DNA of 46,337 nucleotides from an uncultured Pelagibacteraceae bacterium (GTDB lineage Bacteria; Pseudomonadota; Alphaproteobacteria; Pelagibacterales; Pelagibacteraceae), in the NCBI GenBank assembly GCA_902566675.1, contig CACFJO010000003.1:1-46337 (forward strand). The letters run 5' to 3'. Below the pieces are notes generated by a model that was not told the DNA's origin, did no database searches, and saw only the letters and a program-made list of their open reading frames with translations. The position numbers were made by a program, and so were the translations under genes. Of the stretch, positions 9,018 through 16,916 are shown one piece after another (position 1 is the stretch's first letter; each line of letters starts with the position of its first letter).

Positions 9018-11483
9018 ATGGAAAATCAATCAGAAAAAATAATTGCATTACTTGGGCCAACCAACACAGGTAAAACTCATGTTGCTATTGAAAAAATGCT
9101 TGAGTTCAAAACTGGTATATTTGGATTGCCTCTTAGGCTGCTTGCCAGGGAAGTGTATGATAAATGCATCCTCAAAGTAGGTATAGAAAAAGTAGCATTA
9201 ATTACTGGTGAAGAAAAAATTATTCCAAGCACTGCTGATTATTTTATTTGTACAGTAGAATCTATGCCTAAAGGAAAAGAGGTTGATTTTATAGCAATAG
9301 ATGAAATCCAGATGTGTGCAGATAGAGAAAGAGGGCATATTTTTACAGAGAGACTTCTGGAGTCCCGAGGCAAAAAACTTACGATGTTTTTAGGCTCCCA
9401 AGTCATGGAAAATATTATTTTAGAATTAGTTCATAATGTTGAATTTGAGAAAAAAGATAGATTCTCAAAATTAAGTTACTCGGGAATTAAAAAAATATCA
9501 AGATTAGAAAGGAAAGTCGCGATAATAGCTTTTTCTATTGAAGAGGTTTATGCGATAGCAGAATTGGTACGGAGACAGAAAGGTGGTGCTGCAGTAATTA
9601 TGGGTTCTTTGAGTCCTAAAACAAGAAATTCACAAGTAGGATTATATCAATCAGGAGATGTTGATTATCTTATTGCAACCGATGCTATTGGAATGGGTCT
9701 TAATATGGATATTAATGAAATTTATTTTTCAAATTTGAAAAAATTCGATGGAAAAAAAACAAGAAGGTTAAACTTAATAGAAATGTCGCAAATTGCAGGT
9801 AGAGCTGGCAGGTATAAAAATGATGGAGGCTTTGGTACGACAGGTGATTGTGAAGCACTCAACTCAGATGAAATTGAAAAAATTGAAAAACATCAATTAC
9901 CCGAAACTAAAACAATTTTCTGGAGAAATTCAAACTTAAATTTTACAAATCCAGAAAAGTTAATAGCTTCTTTAGAGCTTAAACCAAATCAGAAAAATCT
10001 TTTGAGAACTAACGACTCGCTTGATGAAAGTGTGCTTAGATTTTTTCTTAAAAAGGGAGCTAACAACATAATATATCACAAAAACTTAGAGTTGCTTTGG
10101 GAATGTTGTCAGATACCAGATTTCGAGAAGAAAGCTTATGGGCAGCATATAAATGTTATTGATAAAGTTTTTCAGTTCTTAAGCACTAGAAAAAATAGAA
10201 TACCAAGTTCATTCATGAAGGAACAGTTAAAAGGACTAGAGAAAGATCATGGAAATGTGGATCTTCTTTCTCATAGACTTTCAAATGTTAGAACTTGGTC
10301 CTATGTAGCTAATAAAAAGAATTGGGTAGAAAATTCAGATTATTGGGTTCAACTCACTAAGAGTATAGAAGATAAATTATCTGATAAACTTCATGATGAA
10401 TTAACAAAAAGTTTTATTGATAAAAAAATAAGTATTCTTTCAAGAAGCCTTAAACAAGATCTTATACTCAATACAGAAATAAATGATGATAACAAAGTTC
10501 ATATCGATGGACAATTAATCGGGGAATTAAAAGGATTAAAGTTTTTAATAGAAGTTACATCTAAAACATTAGATACCGATATTAAATCTATAAAAAAAGC
10601 AGCAAGAAAAGGTGTTGAAAAAGAACTGATAAAAAGAGTCGATAAAATTTTAAAAGAAGATGAGTTAATAGTCAGTAACGAAAACAAAGTTATTTGGAAA
10701 AATAATCCAATCGCAAGGTTAAAAAAGGGTAATGACTACTTAAGTCCCGAAGTAGATATAATTGCTGATGATTCTCTTAACGCAGAGTCCAAAACTAAAT
10801 TAAATAATTTTTTAAGAAAATGGCTTGACTCCTATATAAGCGAATTATTAGGAGACCTTATAAAGCTTACGAAGCACAAAATAAATAATCAATATCTAAG
10901 AGGTTTGGTTTTTCAATTATATGAAAATAATGGTGTGGTTAAAAGAAATAGTGTTGATAAAATAGTAAAATTAATACCTGCCGAAGAGAGAAAAAAATTA
11001 TGGGGCATGGGAATAAAAATTGGAAGATATCATATTTATCTTCCGAAAATGCTCAAACCTAAAGCTGTCGAGTTTAGAATAAATCTATGGAAATTATTTA
11101 ATAACTTCTCTAATGAAAATGAAATTCCCAAATCAGGATTAAATTTTTTAACAAGTGATAAATACGATAAGAATTTTCTATTATTATGTGGATTTGAGCA
11201 ATTTAGAAATTTTTTCGTAAGAATAGACATTTTAGAGAAATTATTTTTAAAAATCTTAGAGAATACTAAAGATAGAAAGTTTATTGTTAACGCTGAAATG
11301 ATGAATCTATTAGGTTGTTCCAAGGAAAATTTTTATAAATTAATGGACTACATGGGGTATAAAAAAGATAAAGCTGTAGATACTTATGTGTTTAAAGGGG
11401 AAAGAAAGCAAAAAAAGAAAATAATACGATTTGACAAAAAAGAAAATCCATTTAATAAGCTTCTTTCTTTAAATATAAAATGA
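9018..11483 (+). CDS. SUV3-like DExH-box helicase
   Basis: ATP-dependent superfamily 2 helicase of 821 residues resembling mitochondrial SUV3/bacterial MgpS-like helicases. Walker A is GPTNTGKT (13-20), motif Ia region FGLPLRLLAREVYD, motif II DEIQ (95-98), motif V DAIGMGLNMDI, and motif VI QIAGRAGRYKN (about 258). After about residue 330 comes a long Lys-rich helical region without a motif I recognise. In many alphaproteobacteria this helicase heads a cluster with a small RNA-binding protein, ferredoxin and CarD; here the order is helicase, TerB-like, ferredoxin, CarD. It overlaps the next gene by 4 nt (ATGA). RNA substrate is inferred from the family. Confidence 0.9.
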   Translation: MENQSEKIIALLGPTNTGKTHVAIEKMLEFKTGIFGLPLRLLAREVYDKCILKVGIEKVALITGEEKIIPSTADYFICTVESMPKGKEVDFIAIDEIQMCADRERGHIFTERLLESRGKKLTMFLGSQVMENIILELVHNVEFEKKDRFSKLSYSGIKKISRLERKVAIIAFSIEEVYAIAELVRRQKGGAAVIMGSLSPKTRNSQVGLYQSGDVDYLIATDAIGMGLNMDINEIYFSNLKKFDGKKTRRLNLIEMSQIAGRAGRYKNDGGFGTTGDCEALNSDEIEKIEKHQLPETKTIFWRNSNLNFTNPEKLIASLELKPNQKNLLRTNDSLDESVLRFFLKKGANNIIYHKNLELLWECCQIPDFEKKAYGQHINVIDKVFQFLSTRKNRIPSSFMKEQLKGLEKDHGNVDLLSHRLSNVRTWSYVANKKNWVENSDYWVQLTKSIEDKLSDKLHDELTKSFIDKKISILSRSLKQDLILNTEINDDNKVHIDGQLIGELKGLKFLIEVTSKTLDTDIKSIKKAARKGVEKELIKRVDKILKEDELIVSNENKVIWKNNPIARLKKGNDYLSPEVDIIADDSLNAESKTKLNNFLRKWLDSYISELLGDLIKLTKHKINNQYLRGLVFQLYENNGVVKRNSVDKIVKLIPAEERKKLWGMGIKIGRYHIYLPKMLKPKAVEFRINLWKLFNNFSNENEIPKSGLNFLTSDKYDKNFLLLCGFEQFRNFFVRIDILEKLFLKILENTKDRKFIVNAEMMNLLGCSKENFYKLMDYMGYKKDKAVDTYVFKGERKQKKKIIRFDKKENPFNKLLSLNIK

Positions 11484-11866
11484 ATAATTTAGATAAAGAA
11501 AGTGTAATAGGCGTTTCCGCACTGTTAGTTCACGCTGCGAATATAGACGAAATTTATTCTGATCACGAAAAAGATTTAATTCTAGATTTTATCAAATCTT
11601 ATTTAACAAATGTAAATGCAGATGAAATATTAAAAAAAGCAGAAAATATAGAAAAAAATTCAAATCAGTTATTAAGCTACACAAACATAATTAAAAAAAA
11701 CTCAATGGATATCAAAAAGGATATTATTGAACACCTGTGGAAAGTGATTATTTCGGATAATTCTGTAGACCAATATGAGTCTAATCTCATGAGGAGAATT
11801 TGCGGGTTGATTTATTTTCCTGATAAAGAGTGTGCAGAAATAAAATTAAAATTACAAAATTCTTAA
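11480..11866 (+). CDS. TerB-like small helical protein
   Basis: Acidic, all-helical protein of 128 residues resembling the TerB/DjlA-N domain: [27 protein letters not shown] near the start, with the D.I.S..E pattern that in TerB coordinates metal. A second related helix pair, [22 protein letters not shown], lies near residue 90. TerB-like domains occur in many proteins unrelated to tellurite resistance, so I would not call it a resistance gene. It overlaps the helicase by 4 nt and the ferredoxin by 1 nt (TAATG), so translation of the three is probably coupled. Molecular role unknown. Confidence 0.75.
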   Translation: MNNLDKESVIGVSALLVHAANIDEIYSDHEKDLILDFIKSYLTNVNADEILKKAENIEKNSNQLLSYTNIIKKNSMDIKKDIIEHLWKVIISDNSVDQYESNLMRRICGLIYFPDKECAEIKLKLQNS

Positions 11867-12207
11867 TGACTTATATTGTTAAAGATGAGTGCATAAAATG
11901 TAAACTTACTGACTGCGTAGAAGTTTGTCCTGTTGATTGTTTTTATGAAGGTGAAAATATGTTAGTAATAAATCCTGACGAATGTATTGATTGTGGAGTT
12001 TGCGAGCCTGAGTGCCCAATAGATGCAATAAAAGCCGATACTGACGAAGCTGTAGAAGATAAGGAAAAATGGTTGTTGCTAAATAAAAAGTTTTCTGCAA
12101 TATGGCCTAATATTTCAAAAAAAAAAGATCCTATGAAAGATCAAGAAAAATTTAGAGGAATCAAAAATAAGTACGATAAATATTTTTCTGAAAAACCTGG
12201 AAAATAG
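11866..12207 (+). CDS. fdxA: Ferredoxin, 7Fe-8S FdxA type
   Basis: Small soluble electron carrier of 113 residues. The N-terminal cluster region is [18 protein letters not shown] and the second motif is [16 protein letters not shown], matching the FdxA ferredoxin II pattern with one 3Fe-4S and one 4Fe-4S cluster. The C-terminal 50 residues form the usual charged tail ([22 protein letters not shown]). The start is the ATG overlapping the preceding TAA by one base; a longer in-frame extension from 11830 lies inside the TerB-like gene and lacks family similarity. It is followed by carD after 3 nt, an arrangement common in alphaproteobacteria. Confidence 0.95.
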   Translation: MTYIVKDECIKCKLTDCVEVCPVDCFYEGENMLVINPDECIDCGVCEPECPIDAIKADTDEAVEDKEKWLLLNKKFSAIWPNISKKKDPMKDQEKFRGIKNKYDKYFSEKPGK

Positions 12208-12210
12208 AAA

Positions 12211-12879
12211 ATGCCAAATAAGAAAAAAATAAAAAAATTAAAGAAACCAAAAAAATCAAAATTGAAGAAATTTAAAGAAAAGCCTAAATCAAGATTATCA
12301 GAAAAAAAAACTAATACATCATCAGGTGCTGATGAAAAACCTGAAATTAAAAAAATTAAAAAACAACCTACTGAAAAAAGAGTTTATAACTTAAAAGATT
12401 ATGTGGTCTATCCTAAACATGGTGTAGGTAAAATTACTTCCATAGAAAAAGCCACCATAGGAGAAATTGACATTCATTTTTATAAGATACATGTAGAAAA
12501 AGAAAAGCTGACTTTGACTGTTCCAATAAATCAGCAATCCAAATTAAGACCTATATCTTCCATTAATCAAATTAATAAATGTATCTCTATTCTAAAAACA
12601 AAACCTAAAATTAAACGAACGATGTGGAGTAGAAGAGCTCAAGAATATGATCAGAAAATTAATTCCGGGAAGATATATGAACTAGCTGAAGTTGTGAAAG
12701 ATTTAAACAAAAATTCAGACATAATTGCAGATCAATCTTATTCGGAAAGGCAGCTTTTTGAAAAAGCTTATGATCGACTAAAATCAGAATTTGAGGCTGT
12801 TCTCAAAATCAACCCTGATGATGTGCAGAAAAAAATGGATAAAGCGTTGGGTAGAACAAAAATTTCTGAAGAGGGTTAA
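12211..12879 (+). CDS. carD: CarD/CdnL-family RNA polymerase-binding regulator with Lys-rich N-terminal tail
   Basis: Transcription factor of 222 residues. The RNA polymerase interaction domain (TRCF-N-like Tudor fold) spans about residues 60-115: YNLKDYVVYPKHGVGKI and FYKIHVEKEKLTLTVPI. A helical C-terminal DNA-contacting domain follows, with MWSRRAQEYDQKINSG and ERQLFEKAYDRLKSEF. The first 60 residues are an extreme Lys-rich tail (KKKIKKLKKPKKSKLKK), longer than in most CarD proteins and presumably disordered and nucleic-acid binding. CarD proteins stabilise open promoter complexes, often at rRNA and growth genes. It is the last gene of the helicase operon. Confidence 0.92.
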   Translation: MPNKKKIKKLKKPKKSKLKKFKEKPKSRLSEKKTNTSSGADEKPEIKKIKKQPTEKRVYNLKDYVVYPKHGVGKITSIEKATIGEIDIHFYKIHVEKEKLTLTVPINQQSKLRPISSINQINKCISILKTKPKIKRTMWSRRAQEYDQKINSGKIYELAEVVKDLNKNSDIIADQSYSERQLFEKAYDRLKSEFEAVLKINPDDVQKKMDKALGRTKISEEG

Positions 12880-12886
12880 AAAAAAA

Positions 12887-12922
12887 CGCCCTCTTTAAAT
12901 TATTTAAATTATAAAAAGGGCG
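12887..12922 (-). terminator. Intrinsic terminator of the minus-strand polybasic mini-gene
   Basis: CGCCC (12887-12891) pairs with GGGCG (12918-12922), extended by a U-A pair and, after one mismatch, four more A-T pairs. The polyuridine run of nine is present only on the minus strand (complement of the A-run at 12878-12886). So the element terminates leftward transcripts from the 23-codon gene at 12940-13011. Rightward carD transcripts get the hairpin but no U-tract. The left arm can alternatively pair with AAGAGGG at 12869-12875 in the end of carD. Confidence 0.75.
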
Positions 12923-12939
12923 CTTAGTTAAAGAGAAAA

Positions 12940-13011
12940 CTATCTTCTTCTTCTTCTCTTTTTTGCTTTCTTTTTAGTTTTCTTTTTAGCTTTTTTTCTT
13001 CTTTTAGCCAT
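12940..13011 (-). CDS. 23-residue polybasic peptide, histone-H1-tail-like
   Basis: A short gene of 23 codons beginning MAKRRKKAKKK, then TKKKAKK, and closing with five arginines. Eighteen of 23 residues are Lys or Arg and the rest are Met, Ala and Thr. Support for expression: a strong Shine-Dalgarno (AAGGGAGAA) 5-6 nt before the ATG, an intrinsic terminator with nine U residues 18 nt after the stop, and a perfect TTGACA 73 nt upstream. The composition suggests a nucleic-acid-binding peptide like H1/AlgP tails, perhaps acting on the nucleoid or on RNA; this is inference. It converges on carD, whose N-terminus has similar composition. I do not recognise a named family. Confidence 0.7.
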   Translation of the reverse strand: MAKRRKKAKKKTKKKAKKRRRRR

Positions 13012-13061
13012 CTTTTCTCCCTTGTTTTAAAACAAATCTTAATGATTCGTTTGTTAATTAA

Positions 13062-13089
13062 ACATTAATTATTAAAAGATTCATGTCAA
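13062..13089 (-). promoter_or_regulatory. Candidate promoter of the polybasic mini-gene
   Basis: On the minus strand a perfect -35 TTGACA (13089-13084) is followed after 16 nt by TAATGT (13067-13062), a modest -10. The implied leader of about 45 nt contains an imperfect hairpin (AACAA and TTGTT arms around 13026-13050) before the Shine-Dalgarno. The -35 is convincing, the -10 less so. Confidence 0.4.
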
Positions 13090-13138
13090 ATACAAATTAA
13101 TTTGCAAAATTGATTTAAAATTTTAATTTTTTTTATTA

Positions 13139-13168
13139 TTTTTTTAATTTCTAAAAAAATTAAAAAAA
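13139..13168. repeat. Purely AT inverted repeat in the gene-poor 13012-13221 stretch
   Basis: A perfect 12-nt inverted repeat: TTTTTTTAATTT (13139-13150), a 6-nt loop, and AAATTAAAAAAA (13157-13168). It lies 54 nt after the acyl-CoA synthetase stop and could help end that transcript, but with no G-C pairs it is a weak hairpin. The rest of 13012-13221 is nearly pure A/T and I see no further gene in it. Confidence 0.45.
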
Positions 13169-13221
13169 GTTAGTAATATCAATGTTTTTTTAAGCAAATT
13201 AAATAAGTTTAAATTAAAATT

Positions 13222-14898
13222 TTAGTAAAGATTTTCTAATTGTTGTTTATAATTTTTTAATATTTCTTTTCTTTTTAACTTTAAAGTTGGTGTAAGCATT
13301 CCGTTATCAATTGTAAATTCTTCGTGAATTGAGACAAACTTTTTTATTTTTTCTATTAAAGTTAAACCTTTATTTATATTTTCAATTATAAGTTTAATTT
13401 TTTCTTTATCAATTTCTTTTTCACACACAATTAAAGCGACAAGATAACTTTTTTTATCTCCAAAGACAAAAGCTTGTTTTATATTTTCATTCAAACATAA
13501 AATATTTTCAACTTTACTTGGAGAAATGTTATCTCCACCAAGATTAACAATGATATCCTTTTTTCTGTCAGTTATTTTTAAATAATTATTATTATCAAGC
13601 TCTCCTATATCTCCAGTGTGAAGCCATCCATCCTTTATTACTTTTTCTGTCTCCTCTTTTAAATTCCAATATCCCAGCATAACGTTTTCACCCTTAATAA
13701 GAATTTCACCATCTTGGGCAATCTTAACTTTATTGGTCCTAAACGGAGGTCCTACTGACTCGACCTTAACTAAATCTGGTAAATTGCAGCTTACAACTGG
13801 CGAGGCCTCGGTTAAACCATACCCTTGAAGAGTGGGTAATCCTACTGCATTTAAAAACTCTCCAATATTTTGATCTAAAGCTCCTCCTCCAGAAACAAAA
13901 GCTTGGAGATTACCACCAAACTGATTTCTGATTTTTTTTCTAACTAATTTTTCACACAAAAAATTAGTGATTTTTTCACTTAATTTTAATTCCTCTTTTT
14001 TGAGTATTTTTTTACCTAGGTTTAAAGTTTGATTTATAAGTTTTCTTTTTAATCCAGATTGCTTCTCAAAATTCATATTTATTTTTGTAAAAAGATTTTG
14101 ATAGAACCTTGGAACAGCCGTCATAATTGTAGGCTTTGCAACTCCCATATTGGAGATCAGTTTTTCTAAACTTTCCGCATAAAAAACTTTTGCCCCAACT
14201 ATGATTTGTATAAATTGAACTGTGTGTTCATAAGAATGCGATAAAGGTAACCAAGTCAAAAATACTGGATCTTTTTTTTTTGTTAAATCTTCTAGTAATT
14301 CAACTGCCCCTTCACAGTTTGACAGAATACCGCCATGACTTAAAACCACTCCTTTAGGATTTCCTGATGTACCTGATGTGTAAATTATACAAGCAGGCAA
14401 ACTTCTTTTTAAATCTTTATTTACTATTTTTTCATTTATTTCTTCATCTAGAATTTCTTTGATTAACAAACTATCAGTATCTATTTTTTCAAAAGATATT
14501 ATTTTCTTAACATCGCTACTTACAAATTTTTTAATTTTATTGAATTGATCTTGATTTGACACAAATATTAGTGAAGGCTTACAATCATTTAAAATATATT
14601 CATAATCGTTTGCAGAATAAGTTGTAAAAATAGGAACTGAAATACCGCCTGCATTCATAATAGCAATATCGGTCATCAACCAATATGGTCTATTCTCAGA
14701 AAGTATTAAACATCTATCACCTTGCTTTATTAACGATTTAATTTTTATGGTAAGTTTATAAATTCTTTCAGTTACATCCTCCCAATTATAAGTTCGTTTG
14801 TCAGGTTTAAGCCATTTTAAAAATGGTCTTTTACCCTCAACTTCTTCTGTCTTTTTAAAGTAAAGTTCAACTAAGCTATTTAATTTACTTATATCCAT
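13222..14898 (-). CDS. Long-chain acyl-CoA synthetase (AMP-forming)
   Basis: Adenylate-forming ligase of 558 residues that activates fatty acids with ATP and CoA. The P-loop motif is IIYTSGTSGNPKGVVLSH (about 170-187), followed by TWLPLSHSYEHT, the A5 motif GYGLTEASPVVSC (about 358) and the A7-type motif WLHTGDIGELDNNNYLKITDRKKDIIV. The KLKRKEIL end supplies the usual C-terminal lysine region. It resembles FadD15-like long-chain ligases; chain-length preference is not readable. Oddly, its only sensible ATG is 4 nt beyond the encoded CCA end of tRNA-Leu, leaving no room for a Shine-Dalgarno outside the tRNA. Processing of the tRNA would leave a nearly leaderless mRNA. Confidence 0.93.
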   Translation of the reverse strand: MDISKLNSLVELYFKKTEEVEGKRPFLKWLKPDKRTYNWEDVTERIYKLTIKIKSLIKQGDRCLILSENRPYWLMTDIAIMNAGGISVPIFTTYSANDYEYILNDCKPSLIFVSNQDQFNKIKKFVSSDVKKIISFEKIDTDSLLIKEILDEEINEKIVNKDLKRSLPACIIYTSGTSGNPKGVVLSHGGILSNCEGAVELLEDLTKKKDPVFLTWLPLSHSYEHTVQFIQIIVGAKVFYAESLEKLISNMGVAKPTIMTAVPRFYQNLFTKINMNFEKQSGLKRKLINQTLNLGKKILKKEELKLSEKITNFLCEKLVRKKIRNQFGGNLQAFVSGGGALDQNIGEFLNAVGLPTLQGYGLTEASPVVSCNLPDLVKVESVGPPFRTNKVKIAQDGEILIKGENVMLGYWNLKEETEKVIKDGWLHTGDIGELDNNNYLKITDRKKDIIVNLGGDNISPSKVENILCLNENIKQAFVFGDKKSYLVALIVCEKEIDKEKIKLIIENINKGLTLIEKIKKFVSIHEEFTIDNGMLTPTLKLKRKEILKNYKQQLENLY

Positions 14899-14902
14899 AA
14901 CT

Positions 14903-14989
14903 TGGTGGGCGAAGAGAGACTCGAACTCTCAAGGTATTGCTACCACCGGATTTTGAGTCCGGCGCGTCTACCAGTTCCACCATTCGCCC
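14903..14989 (-). tRNA. tRNA-Leu (anticodon CAA)
   Basis: An 87-nt class II tRNA. The acceptor stem GGGCGAA pairs with TTCGCCC, followed by discriminator A and an encoded CCA. The anticodon arm is CCGGA, loop CTCAAAA, TCCGG, giving anticodon CAA, which reads UUG. The variable arm is GGTAGCAATACC, and the T arm is GAGAG, loop TTCGAGT, CTCTC. The D arm GGTGGAACTGGTAGAC matches leucine tRNAs. It sits between the BASS transporter gene (stop 14 nt upstream) and the acyl-CoA synthetase (start 4 nt downstream), all on the same strand. Confidence 0.97.
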
Positions 14990-15003
14990 TTTTTTTAGAT
15001 AAT

Positions 15004-15849
15004 CTAATTGATTTTTCTTACTATGAGAACAAAAATAATAGAGGTACAAAACATTACTAAAGCATACGCTGCCGTAGGTACCATGAATACAATATCATCA
15101 AATAATTGTGTTATTACAAATACTGCTAAAGTTCCGTTTTGTAAGCCACATTCTAATGAAATACATTTTCTTTGTGCAATTCCTGATGTCCAAAATTTTG
15201 CAACATAATATCCTACAAAAATCATAGTCATATTTAAAATGAAAGCTATTAGACCTGCTCTAGTTATGTAAGAAACAATTCTGTCCCATTCCTCTACCCA
15301 AATTGCAATAAATACTATTAAGAATAAAATTACTGATAATCTTTGGATAATAAGTGTTTTGGAAATAATAAAATTAGTCATCAGACTTCTAACAATCATT
15401 CCAAAGATAACAGGAACAGTTACTACAAAAAACATTTTCAATGCTATATTAAGCATTGATATATTTTTTGCTGTCTCTATCCCTAAAAATTCAGCCGAAT
15501 TCAAGACTATTAATGGAACGGTGAAAATACTTAATAGACTGACAATCGCTGTTAAACTTACTGATAAAGCAACGTCTCCATCTGCAAATTTAGTAAGAAT
15601 ATTTGAGGTTACTCCTCCTGGTGCTGCAGCTATTACCATAACTCCTAAAGCTATTTCTGGTGGAAGTGAAATGATATTAATTAAGATTAAAGCAATTATT
15701 GGAAGTAAAATAACCTGACATAAAAAACCTACAAAGAAATCTCTTGGATTTTTTAAGACTCTTGTAAAATTCCCAATTGTTAAGCCAAGACCTAAACCGA
15801 ACATTATTATGGCAAGACAAACGGGTGCTATTTTAGTTACGATTTCCAT
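15004..15849 (-). CDS. BASS-family (bile acid:Na+ symporter-like) transporter
   Basis: Integral membrane protein of 281 residues with about nine hydrophobic helices. Family features are LAIIMFGLGLGLTIGNF near the N-terminus, the Pro-Gly-Gly crossover motif in VMVIAAAPGGVTSNILTKFADGDVALSVSLTA (about 90-120) and SLECGLQNGTLAVFV (about 230), matching the two unwound Na+/substrate regions of ASBT-like proteins. Bacterial members carry organic anions such as 2-oxoacids or pantoate; bile acid is only a family label. The gene starts 17 nt after the winged-helix protein gene ends and leads into tRNA-Leu. Confidence 0.92.
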   Translation of the reverse strand: MEIVTKIAPVCLAIIMFGLGLGLTIGNFTRVLKNPRDFFVGFLCQVILLPIIALILINIISLPPEIALGVMVIAAAPGGVTSNILTKFADGDVALSVSLTAIVSLLSIFTVPLIVLNSAEFLGIETAKNISMLNIALKMFFVVTVPVIFGMIVRSLMTNFIISKTLIIQRLSVILFLIVFIAIWVEEWDRIVSYITRAGLIAFILNMTMIFVGYYVAKFWTSGIAQRKCISLECGLQNGTLAVFVITQLFDDIVFMVPTAAYALVMFCTSIIFVLIVRKIN

Positions 15850-15866
15850 TTCTTTTTATTAATTGT

Positions 15867-16916
15867 TTATTCTACTTTAAATGAAGAGTTCTTCATGAGG
15901 TCGAAAATTGTTGTTACGAAACCAGCTTTGTGCTTTTGGTTATGCATATAGTTTTGTTCAAAAGATTTGATGTTTTTAGGAGATGGTAAAAGCATATATT
16001 CAAGTTTCTTGTTTTTGACAACTAATTTTTCTTTTACAAGATATTTTAATTTTCTAATCACTGTTGCTCTTGGTATTTTTGAAATTTCTGAAATAGAAGA
16101 GGCGTTTATTCCATTTTTAGGAGTATGCCTTAAAAGGTGCAAATATAAGTCTGCGTAAGTTCTAGGATCCTCAACAACTCTGCTTTTTACTTGTTTTGAA
16201 TAATCGGTAAATTGTGAGATACCTATTGCACCCCAAACATTCCATGTTTCTAAATCTCCAAAAAAAGTTCTGTGTCTAACTAAGAATGGAATTTGCATTC
16301 TGAACCAATGTTGCCAGCATATTGTAAAATATCTATCAATAAACTGCTCAATTTCCTCTTTATTATATGATTTTCCAAACCAATTTTCTTTTGAAAGAAT
16401 TTGACTAGTTTTTTCTAGAAAATTAGCCATCATTTTTTTAGAATTTGCTGGTCTTTGAATTCTGCTTATTACGTTATTGAAATAAATTGCTTTTCCTTTT
16501 CTAAATATAATATTTTGAGTTTGTAAAAAATTTACTTTTCTTCTTATGGTTTCTTTTGGGATATTTAATTCTTTTGAAATCTCAATTAAGTTAATTTTAT
16601 CAATTACTAATTCATTTTTTTCATAAAACTCTTCATATGAAAGATATTGAAAACGATCGGAATATTTTTGAAAAACTTGATTTACCAAATAAATTAAAAT
16701 TAGGTAACTATCATAATCTTTAAAGGTATTATAAGCATTATTGCACCAAGCTTGTTGTAACTTAAACCACAAGTTTACTGTTTCATTAGAGTGATTGGAT
16801 AAAATCTCGTAAATCTCATCAGAATTAAATGTATTAAAAATTTTGTTTTCAAAAGATGGTTTTTTTTTTAAAGGCTCAAATATTTTTACTGTTTTAAGAT
16901 CTATTGGCTTCGACAT
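15867..16916 (-). CDS. Unrecognised DNA-binding-type protein with two winged-helix domains (internal duplication)
   Basis: 349 residues, no family I can name. Two winged-helix segments are clear: 108-147 (INLIEISKELNIPKETIRRK then VNFLQTQNIIFRKG) and 269-309 (GINASSISEISKIPRATVIR then KLKYLVKEKLVV). Both use the pattern I.EIS...IP..T..RK. Each is preceded by a Trp/Phe-rich helical block (about 49-85 and 198-235), so the protein looks like two copies of a helical-plus-winged-helix unit. No transmembrane helix is seen. It begins directly at the stop codon of the 61-residue membrane protein (TAA|ATG), implying coupled expression, and leads to the BASS gene. A transcriptional regulator is the natural guess. 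Confidence 0.8.
   Translation of the reverse strand: MSKPIDLKTVKIFEPLKKKPSFENKIFNTFNSDEIYEILSNHSNETVNLWFKLQQAWCNNAYNTFKDYDSYLILIYLVNQVFQKYSDRFQYLSYEEFYEKNELVIDKINLIEISKELNIPKETIRRKVNFLQTQNIIFRKGKAIYFNNVISRIQRPANSKKMMANFLEKTSQILSKENWFGKSYNKEEIEQFIDRYFTICWQHWFRMQIPFLVRHRTFFGDLETWNVWGAIGISQFTDYSKQVKSRVVEDPRTYADLYLHLLRHTPKNGINASSISEISKIPRATVIRKLKYLVKEKLVVKNKKLEYMLLPSPKNIKSFEQNYMHNQKHKAGFVTTIFDLMKNSSFKVE

Noticed and set aside
11480-11866. Tellurite-resistance function for the TerB-like gene
   Set aside because: No other ter genes are present; the domain is widespread in unrelated roles and the neighbours are housekeeping genes.
12880-12925. Rho-independent terminator for carD
   Set aside because: The hairpin is there, but the rightward transcript continues CTTAGTTAAAG, not a U-run. 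The U-run is on the minus strand, so I assign it to the mini-gene.
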